Positions 56,832-64,000 of a stretch of 64,000 nt of DNA are shown in pieces (within the stretch, counting starts at the first letter, position 1; each line of letters opens with the position of its first letter). The position numbers were made by a program, and so were the translations under genes. The notes under the pieces were generated by a model. It had not been told where the DNA came from. It worked only from the letters and a program-made list of their open reading frames with translations, and made no database searches. Where the stretch lies: the NCBI GenBank assembly GCA_026126065.1, contig JAHCJY010000002.1, positions 1-64,000 on the forward strand, written 5' to 3'. This stretch comes from Bauldia sp. Lineage in GTDB: Bacteria > Pseudomonadota > Alphaproteobacteria > Rhizobiales > Kaistiaceae.

Positions 56832-57446
56832 CTACCGCCGCCGGAACACGGCATAGGTGAAGCTCTGGCTCGAATCCCACGGCGTCCTGTGCACCTCGTC
56901 CGCGTCGGCCTGGAGTACGAAGTCCGGGCCGAGGCGCGTCGCCAGGGTCTGCGCGCTGTACCTCTGGACCGGCAGGCCGCTGCAGCGTTCCGGACCGTCG
57001 AGGGCGAAGGTGGCGATGATCACCGCCGCGCCGCTCGCGGTTCCTTCGGACAGGGCTGCGAGATAGGCGTCCTGAGCCTCTGTCGATGTCAGGAAATGCA
57101 GGACCGCCCGGTCGTGCCAGACGCCCCAGCGCCGCTGTGGCCGCCATTGCGTGATGTCCGCCACGATCCAGTCGACGCGAGCGGCGTTCGCTCCCAGTCG
57201 GGTCCGCGAGCGGTCCAGGCCGCTCGCCGCAATGTCCAGAACCGCAAGGTCGGTGTAGCCGCCCGCCATCAGTTCATCGACCAGCCGCGAGGCGCCTCCG
57301 CCGATGTCGATGATCGGGGTTTCGCGTTCCGGCGCATGCTCCGCTATCAATTCGAGGGAGCGCTTCGGCACCGGCTGAAACCAGCTCACGGCGGTCTCGG
57401 CCTTCGCCGCGTAGACGCCATTCCAGAATTCGCTGTCCGTGCCCAA
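56832..57446 (-). CDS. class I SAM-dependent methyltransferase
   Basis: 204 residues from a TTG at 57446 (GGGGAA 8 nt upstream). Motifs: FWNGVYAAKAETAVSWFQPVPKRSLELI, IIDIGGGASRLVDELMAGG (SAM motif I), VLDIAASGLDRSRTRLG, and VWHDRAVLHFLTSTEAQDAYL. Resembles the small-molecule methyltransferases near tellurite/thiopurine-type enzymes. Substrate unknown. Confidence 0.85.
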   Translation of the reverse strand: MGTDSEFWNGVYAAKAETAVSWFQPVPKRSLELIAEHAPERETPIIDIGGGASRLVDELMAGGYTDLAVLDIAASGLDRSRTRLGANAARVDWIVADITQWRPQRRWGVWHDRAVLHFLTSTEAQDAYLAALSEGTASGAAVIIATFALDGPERCSGLPVQRYSAQTLATRLGPDFVLQADADEVHRTPWDSSQSFTYAVFRRR

Positions 57447-57525
57447 GGCGGCCGTTCCCCGTTTACTCGTGTCGCGCGCTCGAATGGGCGACGCGGCCGC
57501 GCCTAACGCGGCTGCCCGGCGGCTT

Positions 57526-58443
57526 TCAGCGCCGGCCGGCTGCCGCGTCCCTGATCGCCTCGGCCACCGACAGCGCCGCCGCGGCGGCGCCTCCCGGCAC
57601 TCCGACCGAATCCTCGCCGCGGATCGCATCGAGGAACGCCTGGATCTCCGTCCCGAGGGCGTCGGCGGCAACCACCTCCACGGCGCTCTGTTCCGTCCCC
57701 GTCGCGGCGAAAGCCGAAACCGTCCGGCCCGTCAGGTCCGCCGCGAACGTCCGGCTCCGCTCGTATACCACGATCGACCGCGCGGGCGCGGCGGCGACGC
57801 GGCTGGCGCTCAGTTCGGCAACCGCGCCGCCGGCAAAGCTCAGCCGGGCGTTCACGACATCGAACCCGTACCCCATCATCTCGACTGCTGCGGCTTCGAC
57901 GCCGGTCACCTCGGACCCCGCAAGGTCGAGCGCGAGATCGATGTCGTGGATCATCAGGTCGAGGACGACGTCGACGTCCGTGACGCGGCCGGTCCACGGC
58001 GCGTGGCGGCGCAGTTCGAGGAGGCGCGGTTCGCCGAGGGCGCTCTTGAGCGCCCGGTACGCGGGATTGAATCGCTCGATGTGCCCGACCTGGAGCACGA
58101 CGCCGGCGCGCGCCGCCCGTTTGGTGAGATCGATCGCCTCGGCGGCGGTGGCCGCGAGCGGCTTCTCGACGAGCACGTGGACTCCGGCGTCGATGAAGGC
58201 GCCCGCCACGCTGTGATGCAGCGCAGTAGGGGCGGCGATCGACACCGCGTCCACCTTTCCGATCAGCTCGGCTGGGTCGGCGACGTGGATCTCACCATAG
58301 GTCGCTCGAACGAACTCGGCCCGCGCCTCGCCCGGATCGGCGACGCCGGTGAATACGACATCGGGATGGACTGCGTAATGCCTGGCGTGAAAGGAGCCGA
58401 AATAGCCGAGGCCGACGACGCCGACGCGGATTGGGTCCGCCAT
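57526..58443 (-). CDS. Gfo/Idh/MocA-family oxidoreductase
   Basis: 305 residues, ATG 58443. N-terminal Rossmann fold RVGVVGLGYFGSFHARHY, VDAVSIAAPTALHHSVAGAFIDAGVHVLVEKPLAATAAEA with the conserved EKP motif, then GHIERFNPAYRAL. C-terminal dehydrogenase domain. NAD(P)-dependent sugar or cyclitol oxidoreductase; substrate unknown. 10 bp downstream of mgtE. Confidence 0.93.
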   Translation of the reverse strand: MADPIRVGVVGLGYFGSFHARHYAVHPDVVFTGVADPGEARAEFVRATYGEIHVADPAELIGKVDAVSIAAPTALHHSVAGAFIDAGVHVLVEKPLAATAAEAIDLTKRAARAGVVLQVGHIERFNPAYRALKSALGEPRLLELRRHAPWTGRVTDVDVVLDLMIHDIDLALDLAGSEVTGVEAAAVEMMGYGFDVVNARLSFAGGAVAELSASRVAAAPARSIVVYERSRTFAADLTGRTVSAFAATGTEQSAVEVVAADALGTEIQAFLDAIRGEDSVGVPGGAAAAALSVAEAIRDAAAGRR

Positions 58444-58453
58444 GTGGGATCTC

Positions 58454-59863
58454 CTAGAGCAGCCCGAACCACCAGGTCGCAAGGCCGAGGAAGGCGAAGA
58501 ACCCGATCACGTCCGTGACGGTGGTCACGAACACGGCGGACGCGATCGCCGGGTCGATCTTGAGCCTGTTCAGGGTCAGCGGGACGAGGACGCCGGCAAG
58601 GCCGGCGACGAGCATGTTGATGACGAGGGCCGAGGCGATGACGATGCCGAGGTCGATGTCCCCGAACCACCATCCCGATGCAACGCCGACAAGCGCGGCG
58701 ATCATGATGCCGTTGACAAGGCCAACCGCTGCCTCGCGGCGGACGATGCGCCACGTGTTGCGCCGGCTGAGCTCTCGCGTCGCGATGGCGCGGACGGTAA
58801 CGGTCATGGCCTGTGTGCCGGCATTGCCGCCCATGGAGGCGACGATCGGCATCAGGACGGCCAGCGCCACCATCTGCTGGATGGTGCCCTCGAACAGCCC
58901 GATGACCGAGGCTGCAGCGATTGCGGTCAGGCTGTTGACGACGAGCCACGGCAGGCGCGATCGCGATGACGTCAGGACGGTATCGGAGAGATCTTCGTCG
59001 CCGACGCCCGCCAGACGCTTGATGTCCTCGTCGACCTCTTCCTGGATGACGTCGACGATGTCGTCGATGGTGAGCACGCCCACGAGCCGATCTTCCTCGT
59101 CGAGCACGGGGGCGGAGACCAGGTTGTAGCGCTCGAACCGCGGCGCCACCTCGTCCTGGTACTCGCTCGCATGGACGACATGGCGCGTCTCGGTCATCAG
59201 TTCGACCATCGGCCGGATCCGCTGCGACCGGAGGAGCTGGCTCAGCGGAACCGTCCCGAGCAGCTTGAACGCCGGGTCGACGACGAAGACCTCGTGGAAC
59301 TCGTCCGGCAGGTCGCCCGCCTCCCTGAGGTGATCGATCGTCTGGCCGACGTTCCAGAACTGCGGCACCGCGATGAACGCATTGCGCATGCGGCGGCCGG
59401 CGGAACCCTCGGGATAGTCCAGGCTCCGCTTGAGCGCGATCCGGTCGCCGACCGGCATCTCCGCGAGAATCTTCTCGCGATCCTCGTCGTCGAGATCCTC
59501 GAGGATGTAGACCGCGTCGTCGGAATCGAGTTCGGCAACGCCCTCGGCGACCGTGTTGGCCGGGAGATCCTCCAGCAACTGGACACGAACGCTCTCGTCC
59601 AGTTCGGTCAGCGCCGCGAAGTCGAAGTCCTCGCCCTGGAGCTGGACGAAGGCGGAGCGAAGCTCGGCCGGCAGCGCCGCGATGAGAGCGGCGACGTCGG
59701 CGGCGTGGAGGTCTCCCGCGAGCGCCAGGACCCTGTCGCGCTCACCCGCCTCTACCGCGGCTTCGACGGCGTCAATGAACTCGGGATTGAGATTGCCGTC
59801 CTCGTCGCGGATCGGGCGATCCTCGTCCGGGAAGGCGCGCTGGGCGCCCGGTTCTTCGGCCAT
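58454..59863 (-). CDS. mgtE: magnesium transporter MgtE
   Basis: 469-residue gated Mg2+ channel of the inner membrane. The N-terminal helical domain (ALAGDLHAADVAALIAALPAELRS) and two CBS domains (VDPAFKLLGTVPLSQLLRSQ and VLDEEDRLVGVLTIDDIVDVIQEE) sense Mg2+. Five transmembrane helices follow with RLPWLVVNSLTAIAAASVIGLFE and the pore residues around MGGNAGTQAMTVTVRAIA. Normal length. Confidence 0.96.
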   Translation of the reverse strand: MAEEPGAQRAFPDEDRPIRDEDGNLNPEFIDAVEAAVEAGERDRVLALAGDLHAADVAALIAALPAELRSAFVQLQGEDFDFAALTELDESVRVQLLEDLPANTVAEGVAELDSDDAVYILEDLDDEDREKILAEMPVGDRIALKRSLDYPEGSAGRRMRNAFIAVPQFWNVGQTIDHLREAGDLPDEFHEVFVVDPAFKLLGTVPLSQLLRSQRIRPMVELMTETRHVVHASEYQDEVAPRFERYNLVSAPVLDEEDRLVGVLTIDDIVDVIQEEVDEDIKRLAGVGDEDLSDTVLTSSRSRLPWLVVNSLTAIAAASVIGLFEGTIQQMVALAVLMPIVASMGGNAGTQAMTVTVRAIATRELSRRNTWRIVRREAAVGLVNGIMIAALVGVASGWWFGDIDLGIVIASALVINMLVAGLAGVLVPLTLNRLKIDPAIASAVFVTTVTDVIGFFAFLGLATWWFGLL

Positions 59864-59889
59864 GACACCCTCCGCGCTCGCACCGCGTC

Positions 59890-59919
59890 AAAAAAGGAAA
59901 CACCGGCCAGAGGCCGGTG
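59890..59919 (-). terminator. terminator of tRNA-Leu (GAG)
   Basis: Stem CACCGGCC / GGCCGGTG (59901-59919) with 3-nt loop, followed on the minus strand by TTTCCTTTTTT. It lies 75 bp past the tRNA and also separates it from mgtE. Confidence 0.8.
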
Positions 59920-59993
59920 CGTCAACTGGGCGGTTCACCGCCGGTCGAAGGTCTGGTCGGGCCGCTGGCGAGGCCCGATCAAGTTTCCAGCAA

Positions 59994-60078
59994 TGGTGCG
60001 GTCGAGAAGACTCGAACTTCCACGGGTTGCCCCACAGCGACCTCAACGCTGCGCGTCTACCAGTTCCGCCACGACCGC
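59994..60078 (-). tRNA. tRNA-Leu (GAG)
   Basis: 85 nt with CCA encoded. Acceptor GCGGTCG/CGACCGC, anticodon stem CAGCG/CGCTG with loop TTGAGGT (anticodon GAG), long variable arm with GTGGGGCAACCCG. Divergent from lipB. Confidence 0.95.
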
Positions 60079-60154
60079 ACACACTGGATTGCCGCCGGAG
60101 CGAACCCGCCCCGCGCGGCGCGAGGGGTGTAACAAATCGATTCCGGGCATACAA

Positions 60155-60185
60155 GGCGGGGCCGCCGCAAAACCGCGGCCCCGCC
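60155..60185. repeat. GC-rich inverted repeat before lipB
   Basis: GGCGGGGCC (60155-60163) and GGCCCCGCC (60177-60185) with a 13-nt loop. No T-run; role unknown. Confidence 0.4.
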
Positions 60186-60228
60186 GCGATTGAATGCCGC
60201 GCCGCACGATCCCAGATTCCGGCCGCTC

Positions 60229-60912
60229 ATGCTCACTACCTTTCCGTCCGAGATCGCAACATCGTCCGCTTCTGGCGGCGTCGTCGAATGGCGGACGGAG
60301 CCCGGACTTCTCCCCTACCCTGACGCGGTGGCCGGGATGGAGCGAAGCGTTGCGGCGATCGCCGCGGGGGCGCCGGAGCGGATCTGGCTCGTCCAGCATC
60401 CTCCGCTCTACACTGCCGGCACGAGCGCGCGTGACGCCGACCTTCTCGACCCGCATGGCCTGCCTGTGTTCCGCACCGGACGCGGCGGCCAGTACACCTG
60501 GCACGGCCCCGGCCAGCGCATCGCTTATGTGATGCTGGACCTCCGACGGCGCGGCCACGACGTGCGCAGTTTCGTATGCGCGCTCGAGAACTGGCTGATC
60601 GCTACCGTGGCGGCCTTCGGGATCGCCGGCGGTCGCCGCGAGGGGAGGATCGGCGTCTGGGTCCATACCCCCGCCGGCGATGCCAAGATCGCCGCGATCG
60701 GCGTCCGCGTGCGGCGCTGGGTGACGTTCCACGGCATCGCCCTCAACATCGATCCGGACCTTTCCCACTACGCGGGCATCGTACCCTGCGGCATCCGCGG
60801 ACACGGCGTGACCAGCCTTGCGGCGCTGGGGGTCGACGCCTCCATGGCCGAGGTCGACACCGCCCTTCGCGCTGCCTTCGAGCCCGCCTTCGCCGCCAGC
60901 TGCCGTCCCTGA
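60229..60912 (+). CDS. lipB: lipoyl(octanoyl) transferase
   Basis: Transfers octanoyl from acyl carrier protein to lipoate-dependent enzymes. 227 residues from ATG 60229. Motifs: [47 protein letters not shown], the Lys in [23 protein letters not shown] and the catalytic Cys in [14 protein letters not shown]. Normal length. Confidence 0.95.
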   Translation: MLTTFPSEIATSSASGGVVEWRTEPGLLPYPDAVAGMERSVAAIAAGAPERIWLVQHPPLYTAGTSARDADLLDPHGLPVFRTGRGGQYTWHGPGQRIAYVMLDLRRRGHDVRSFVCALENWLIATVAAFGIAGGRREGRIGVWVHTPAGDAKIAAIGVRVRRWVTFHGIALNIDPDLSHYAGIVPCGIRGHGVTSLAALGVDASMAEVDTALRAAFEPAFAASCRP

Positions 60913-61017
60913 CCGATCGGTCCGCCGCCCGCGCTTTCGCACGGTCGCCACGCGTGCCAAGGTACCCGCAAGAGGCCGACGCCAGAGGGGAGTGCGAACG
61001 GCCCGCGAGGGAAAAGC

Positions 61018-62223
61018 ATGATGGATCGTCGACTGGCGCTGGCAGGCGCCATTGTGGTCGCGCTGGCGCTCGCGGGTTGCGGCGATGCCGGCGATCCGGT
61101 GGAGCCCCCGGTGACCCCCGCGCCGACGCCGGTGGCGGAAGTGGCGCCTCCCGCCGTCGCCCCGCCCGCTGAAGCCGCGCCGCCGGTCCAGGTGACACCT
61201 GTCCCCGTGACGCCGGACGTTTCAGAGGCCCCGGCGCCGGTGGCTGCGCCGCCTCCGGCCGAGGCGCCGCCTGCGGCCGCCATTATTTCTGAGCCAGCCG
61301 CGCCAATCGTCGCCGCCGATCCACCCGTGGCGGGGCCGCCCGTCCCGGCCGCCGAGCCGGCCGCTGCCGTCGCCCCTCCGACGACCCCCGAACTGGCCTG
61401 GTTGCAGCAGCCGCCTTTCACCAATCCGGCGCCCAGAGCGGCGCCGGCCGCCGCGATTCCGGCGCCCACGCTCGAAGAGCGCCTCGCGATGGCCAACGCC
61501 GCCGACGGCGCGATCTACCTGATGCAGTGCGAGATCTGTCACACCGTCGATCAGCGGGGCGCCGCCGGCATCGGACCGAACCTGTTCGGCATCGTCGGCG
61601 CGCCTGTCGGGCGCGACCCCGGTTTCAACTACTCGCCGGCCTTCCAGTCGCTCGCCGCCACCGAGGCGACCTGGACACCAGAGCGTCTCGACGCCTTCCT
61701 CGCCGCGCCGGGCGCCGAGATTCCGGGAACGCGGATGGGCTTTGGCGGCTTCGACGACCCCGATACGAGGGCGAACGTGATTGCCTGGCTTGCAACGCTG
61801 GTCCCGGCCGCGGACGAACCGCCGGCGCTGCCGGAGATCGTCGGCGTCCAGATCCCGGGGCTCGATCCGGTGGCCTTCGTTGGCGTTCAGGCCGACGTCG
61901 GGGCCGACCAGTACGTCGCCCTCGGCTGCGGCGCGTGCCACGGCGCCGACATGCGCGGTGGCGCCGCCTCGGCCCTTGCCGGACCTGGCTTTGCCGAGAG
62001 GTGGTTCGAGCGGCCGCTGAGCGATCTCGTGGCGGCGCTGCGGACAATGCCTCCCGACGCCCCGGCCACGCTTTCCGACACGCGCTACCTCGAACTGACG
62101 GCGGCTATCCTCGTCGCCAACGGCTTTGCACCCGGCGCCGGCCCGCTGCGGGCCAATCCAGCTACGCTCGAAGCGACCGGCTTCTACCAGCTCGCCCCTG
62201 TCCTCGATCGGCGGAATCCCTGA
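61018..62223 (+). CDS. dihaem c-type cytochrome lipoprotein
   Basis: 401 residues. Lipobox LALAGC with Cys21 predicts a lipid anchor. A Pro/Ala/Val-rich linker (~25-150) precedes two cytochrome c domains: CEICH (171-175) with the likely axial Met in GTRMGF, and CGACH (304-308) with Met in RTMPP. Periplasmic electron carrier, plausibly feeding a terminal oxidase or dehydrogenase; partners not visible. The SD is GAGGG-like before ATG 61018. Confidence 0.88.
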   Translation: MMDRRLALAGAIVVALALAGCGDAGDPVEPPVTPAPTPVAEVAPPAVAPPAEAAPPVQVTPVPVTPDVSEAPAPVAAPPPAEAPPAAAIISEPAAPIVAADPPVAGPPVPAAEPAAAVAPPTTPELAWLQQPPFTNPAPRAAPAAAIPAPTLEERLAMANAADGAIYLMQCEICHTVDQRGAAGIGPNLFGIVGAPVGRDPGFNYSPAFQSLAATEATWTPERLDAFLAAPGAEIPGTRMGFGGFDDPDTRANVIAWLATLVPAADEPPALPEIVGVQIPGLDPVAFVGVQADVGADQYVALGCGACHGADMRGGAASALAGPGFAERWFERPLSDLVAALRTMPPDAPATLSDTRYLELTAAILVANGFAPGAGPLRANPATLEATGFYQLAPVLDRRNP

Positions 62224-62502
62224 TTGTCGGGCGAGTCCGACATACCTGCGTCGCACATGTCGCTTGTCCAACGGAACGCGCGAGGTTCGACCACCGATTG
62301 CGGCGCGAAACGGGCAAGGCGCCGCAATCACGCCCATCCCAGCCTGCAACCTGCCGCGGACTTCTGCGTTGGACCGCCGAGTCTGGTACGACACCGCACA
62401 TCTTCGCGTGCGCTCCACCCGGGGGCCCCTGCGGATTTGAGCCGACGGTCAGCCCACCCGAAAGCCGCTTCCAACCCGAATAGCTCCGAGAAAGGCAAGT
62501 TC

Positions 62503-63078
62503 ATGACGACGATGATCACTGCGAGCCGCCGCGTTTCGCCGCGCTCCATTGCCCTGGCCGGCACCTTCCTGGCTGCGCTGACCCTCGCCGCGTGCGGCGA
62601 GGCTGCGGACGACACCCCGACGACGACCGACACGCCGGTCACCACGCTCGAAACGGCGCCCCCGGCGATGGAGGCAGCTGCGCCGGCCATGGAGGCGGCT
62701 CCGCCGGCGATGGCCGCTGCTCCGGCAGACGAAACGGCAACCACGCTGACGATCGGCAACCTCGTCGGCGACTGGGCCGCCGATACCGCCGCCTGCAATA
62801 CGCCGAGCGAGGTCACGACCATCACCGCCACGACGTTCTCGGGCGGGGGCATGACCCGCACCGTCGCCTCGGCCACGCCCGGCGTCGATGGCCTGGACGT
62901 CGTCCTCACTGGCACGGTCGACAATGTCCCGGTGACGGAGACCTGGACGTTCGAGCCAGCCGGCACGACGCCGCCGCTCACCGGCGTCAACGTGACGATG
63001 GGCGGCGAAACGGCGGTCGCCTGGGTGCGCTGCCCCGCTCCGGCGACGACGACGCCGGGCCTCACCCCCGTCCCGTAG
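62503..63078 (+). CDS. uncharacterised lipoprotein (paralog 1)
   Basis: 191 residues. Lipobox LTLAAC near residue 31 after a signal peptide. A Thr/Ala/Pro-rich linker with repeated APAMEAAPPAM leads to a compact domain: LVGDWAADTAACNTP, ITATTFSGGGMTRTVASATPGVDGLDVVLTG, VNVTMGGETAVAWVRC. Its domain is shared with the next gene. Function unknown. No terminator between it and the cytochrome. Confidence 0.7.
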   Translation: MTTMITASRRVSPRSIALAGTFLAALTLAACGEAADDTPTTTDTPVTTLETAPPAMEAAAPAMEAAPPAMAAAPADETATTLTIGNLVGDWAADTAACNTPSEVTTITATTFSGGGMTRTVASATPGVDGLDVVLTGTVDNVPVTETWTFEPAGTTPPLTGVNVTMGGETAVAWVRCPAPATTTPGLTPVP

Positions 63079-63146
63079 GCTCATCGGAATACCGGCCGTC
63101 CGGCGCTGCAGGCACCGGACCGGCCCTGCACAACTTCGCGACGCTG

Positions 63147-63178
63147 GCGGCGGGACACGGTTCCCGCCGCTTCTTTTT
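63147..63178 (+). terminator. Rho-independent terminator
   Basis: Stem GCGGCGGGA (63147-63155) / TCCCGCCGC (63162-63170) followed by TTCTTTTT. 68 bp after the first lipoprotein gene, so the two paralogs are likely separate transcription units. Confidence 0.88.
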
Positions 63179-63245
63179 ATGCCCTGCCATCGCAAAGCTG
63201 AGTACGGTAGTTTGCTTTGTGAGTTCGACGGGAGGGATTGACGCG

Positions 63246-63773
63246 ATGCAGACTGTCGGGAGGGGCCGTTTGCGGTGGCGGGGACACGCTTTGCTTGCGA
63301 GCGTCCTCGCGGGCGCACTGACATTGGCGGCATGCGGCGACAATGCCAGCGAGCCGACCACACCGGCACCATCGGCCGCAACGACAGCGCCCGACACTCC
63401 GGCGACGCCCACGCCTGCCGCAGCCCCTGCATCCGCGCCGCGCCCGCCGGCCGGTCCGCTCAATCTGTCCATCGCCGACCTCGTCGGACAATGGGCCACA
63501 ACCGCCGACGAATGCGCCGACCCGGCGCTCGTGATGAACATCAGTTCCACAGCCGTGATCCGGCCCGGCGGTTTGCGCAGCACGATCAATGCGACCGCCG
63601 TGGCCGACGGCGGCCTGACGCTCCAGCTGGCGCAGACTGTGAACGGCATCCGGCGATCCGAAGTGTGGCGGATCACCTCCACGACCCCGACGCTCCCCGT
63701 GCTGGGACTCAACATCGGCGTGGACGGCGGCGAGCCGGTAACCTGGGTCCGCTGCTCGGCGGGCGTCATCTAG
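63246..63773 (+). CDS. uncharacterised lipoprotein (paralog 2)
   Basis: 175 residues, lipobox LTLAAC, Pro/Ala/Thr-rich linker, and a C-terminal domain with LVGQWATTADECADP, INATAVADGGLTLQLAQT, LNIGVDGGEPVTWVRC. Matches the domain of the gene at 62503-63078 (LVGxWA...C, VxWVRC). A tandem duplication is likely. Function unknown. Confidence 0.7.
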   Translation: MQTVGRGRLRWRGHALLASVLAGALTLAACGDNASEPTTPAPSAATTAPDTPATPTPAAAPASAPRPPAGPLNLSIADLVGQWATTADECADPALVMNISSTAVIRPGGLRSTINATAVADGGLTLQLAQTVNGIRRSEVWRITSTTPTLPVLGLNIGVDGGEPVTWVRCSAGVI

Positions 63774-63819
63774 CGCTGCGAAAGGCGGTCCGGCTTGCCG
63801 GGCCGCCCTCCAGCGACAC

Positions 63820-64000
<181 letters not shown>

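Overview
The window is GC-rich (clearly above 60% by eye) and reads as the chromosome of an alphaproteobacterium, most likely a Hyphomicrobiales (Rhizobiales) relative. The evidence is the complete nuoA-N operon followed by birA, RNase J and a DUF1467 gene, the tig-clpP-clpX-lon-hup neighbourhood, a GTTC-N7-GTTC LexA box before uvrA, and many alphaproteobacterial-type palindromic repeats. The genus cannot be told from the sequence.

Layout. 1-200 is the tail of a zinc-type dehydrogenase. 200-3170 is a visibly AT-richer island with three genes in tandem: a DUF5131 (phage Gp37/Gp68, three-Cys) protein, its TcmP partner, and a DUF6602-like protein with a PD-(D/E)xK-like signature. This is a candidate mobile or defence module. 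3186-7960 holds bacterial NHEJ genes, ligD and ku; the ligD inter-domain linker has been colonised in frame by three 168-bp palindromic repeats plus a fourth element. 8139-12929 contains a secreted LCCL-domain protein, an SRPBCC-arsR operon with a 42-bp palindromic operator, prmA, a secreted protein, a TauE-type permease and a small outer-membrane-like protein. 13053-18820 is uvrA with its LexA box, a small toxin-antitoxin-like pair and recG, followed by a long inverted array of 7-bp repeats.

19078-40096 (minus strand) is the respiratory complex I operon nuoABCDEFGHIJKLMN with birA, RNase J and DUF1467 behind it. It is interrupted by a four-helix-bundle (S23/IVP type) gene bracketed by inverted heptamer arrays between nuoC and nuoD, by an L,D-transpeptidase and an FkbM methyltransferase between nuoD and nuoE, and by two small paralogous coiled-coil genes between nuoF and nuoG. 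40332-40960 is a HigBA-like (HI1419/HI1420) toxin-antitoxin operon with an apparently leaderless toxin mRNA. 41020-43573 carries a secreted nuclease, a small membrane zinc-ribbon protein, a TrmH-type rRNA/tRNA methyltransferase and a spermidine-synthase-like protein.

43664-54345 contains tRNA-Asp, tRNA-Val, hup, lon, clpX, clpP, tig and tRNA-Leu. A stand-alone LigD-type primase-polymerase and a LigC-type ATP-dependent ligase sit between clpP and tig, giving the genome a second end-joining or gap-repair gene pair. 54519-64000 contains a DUF599 membrane protein, an aldo/keto reductase, a SAM methyltransferase, a Gfo/Idh/MocA oxidoreductase, mgtE, tRNA-Leu(GAG), lipB, a lipoprotein dihaem cytochrome c, two paralogous lipoproteins and the end of an aminotransferase gene.

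Functional themes are aerobic respiration (complex I), protein quality control (tig/clp/lon), DNA repair (uvrA, recG, ligD, ku, primpol, ligC), and selfish or regulatory elements (three-Cys island, two toxin-antitoxin-like pairs, heptamer-bracketed elements, several palindromic repeat families).
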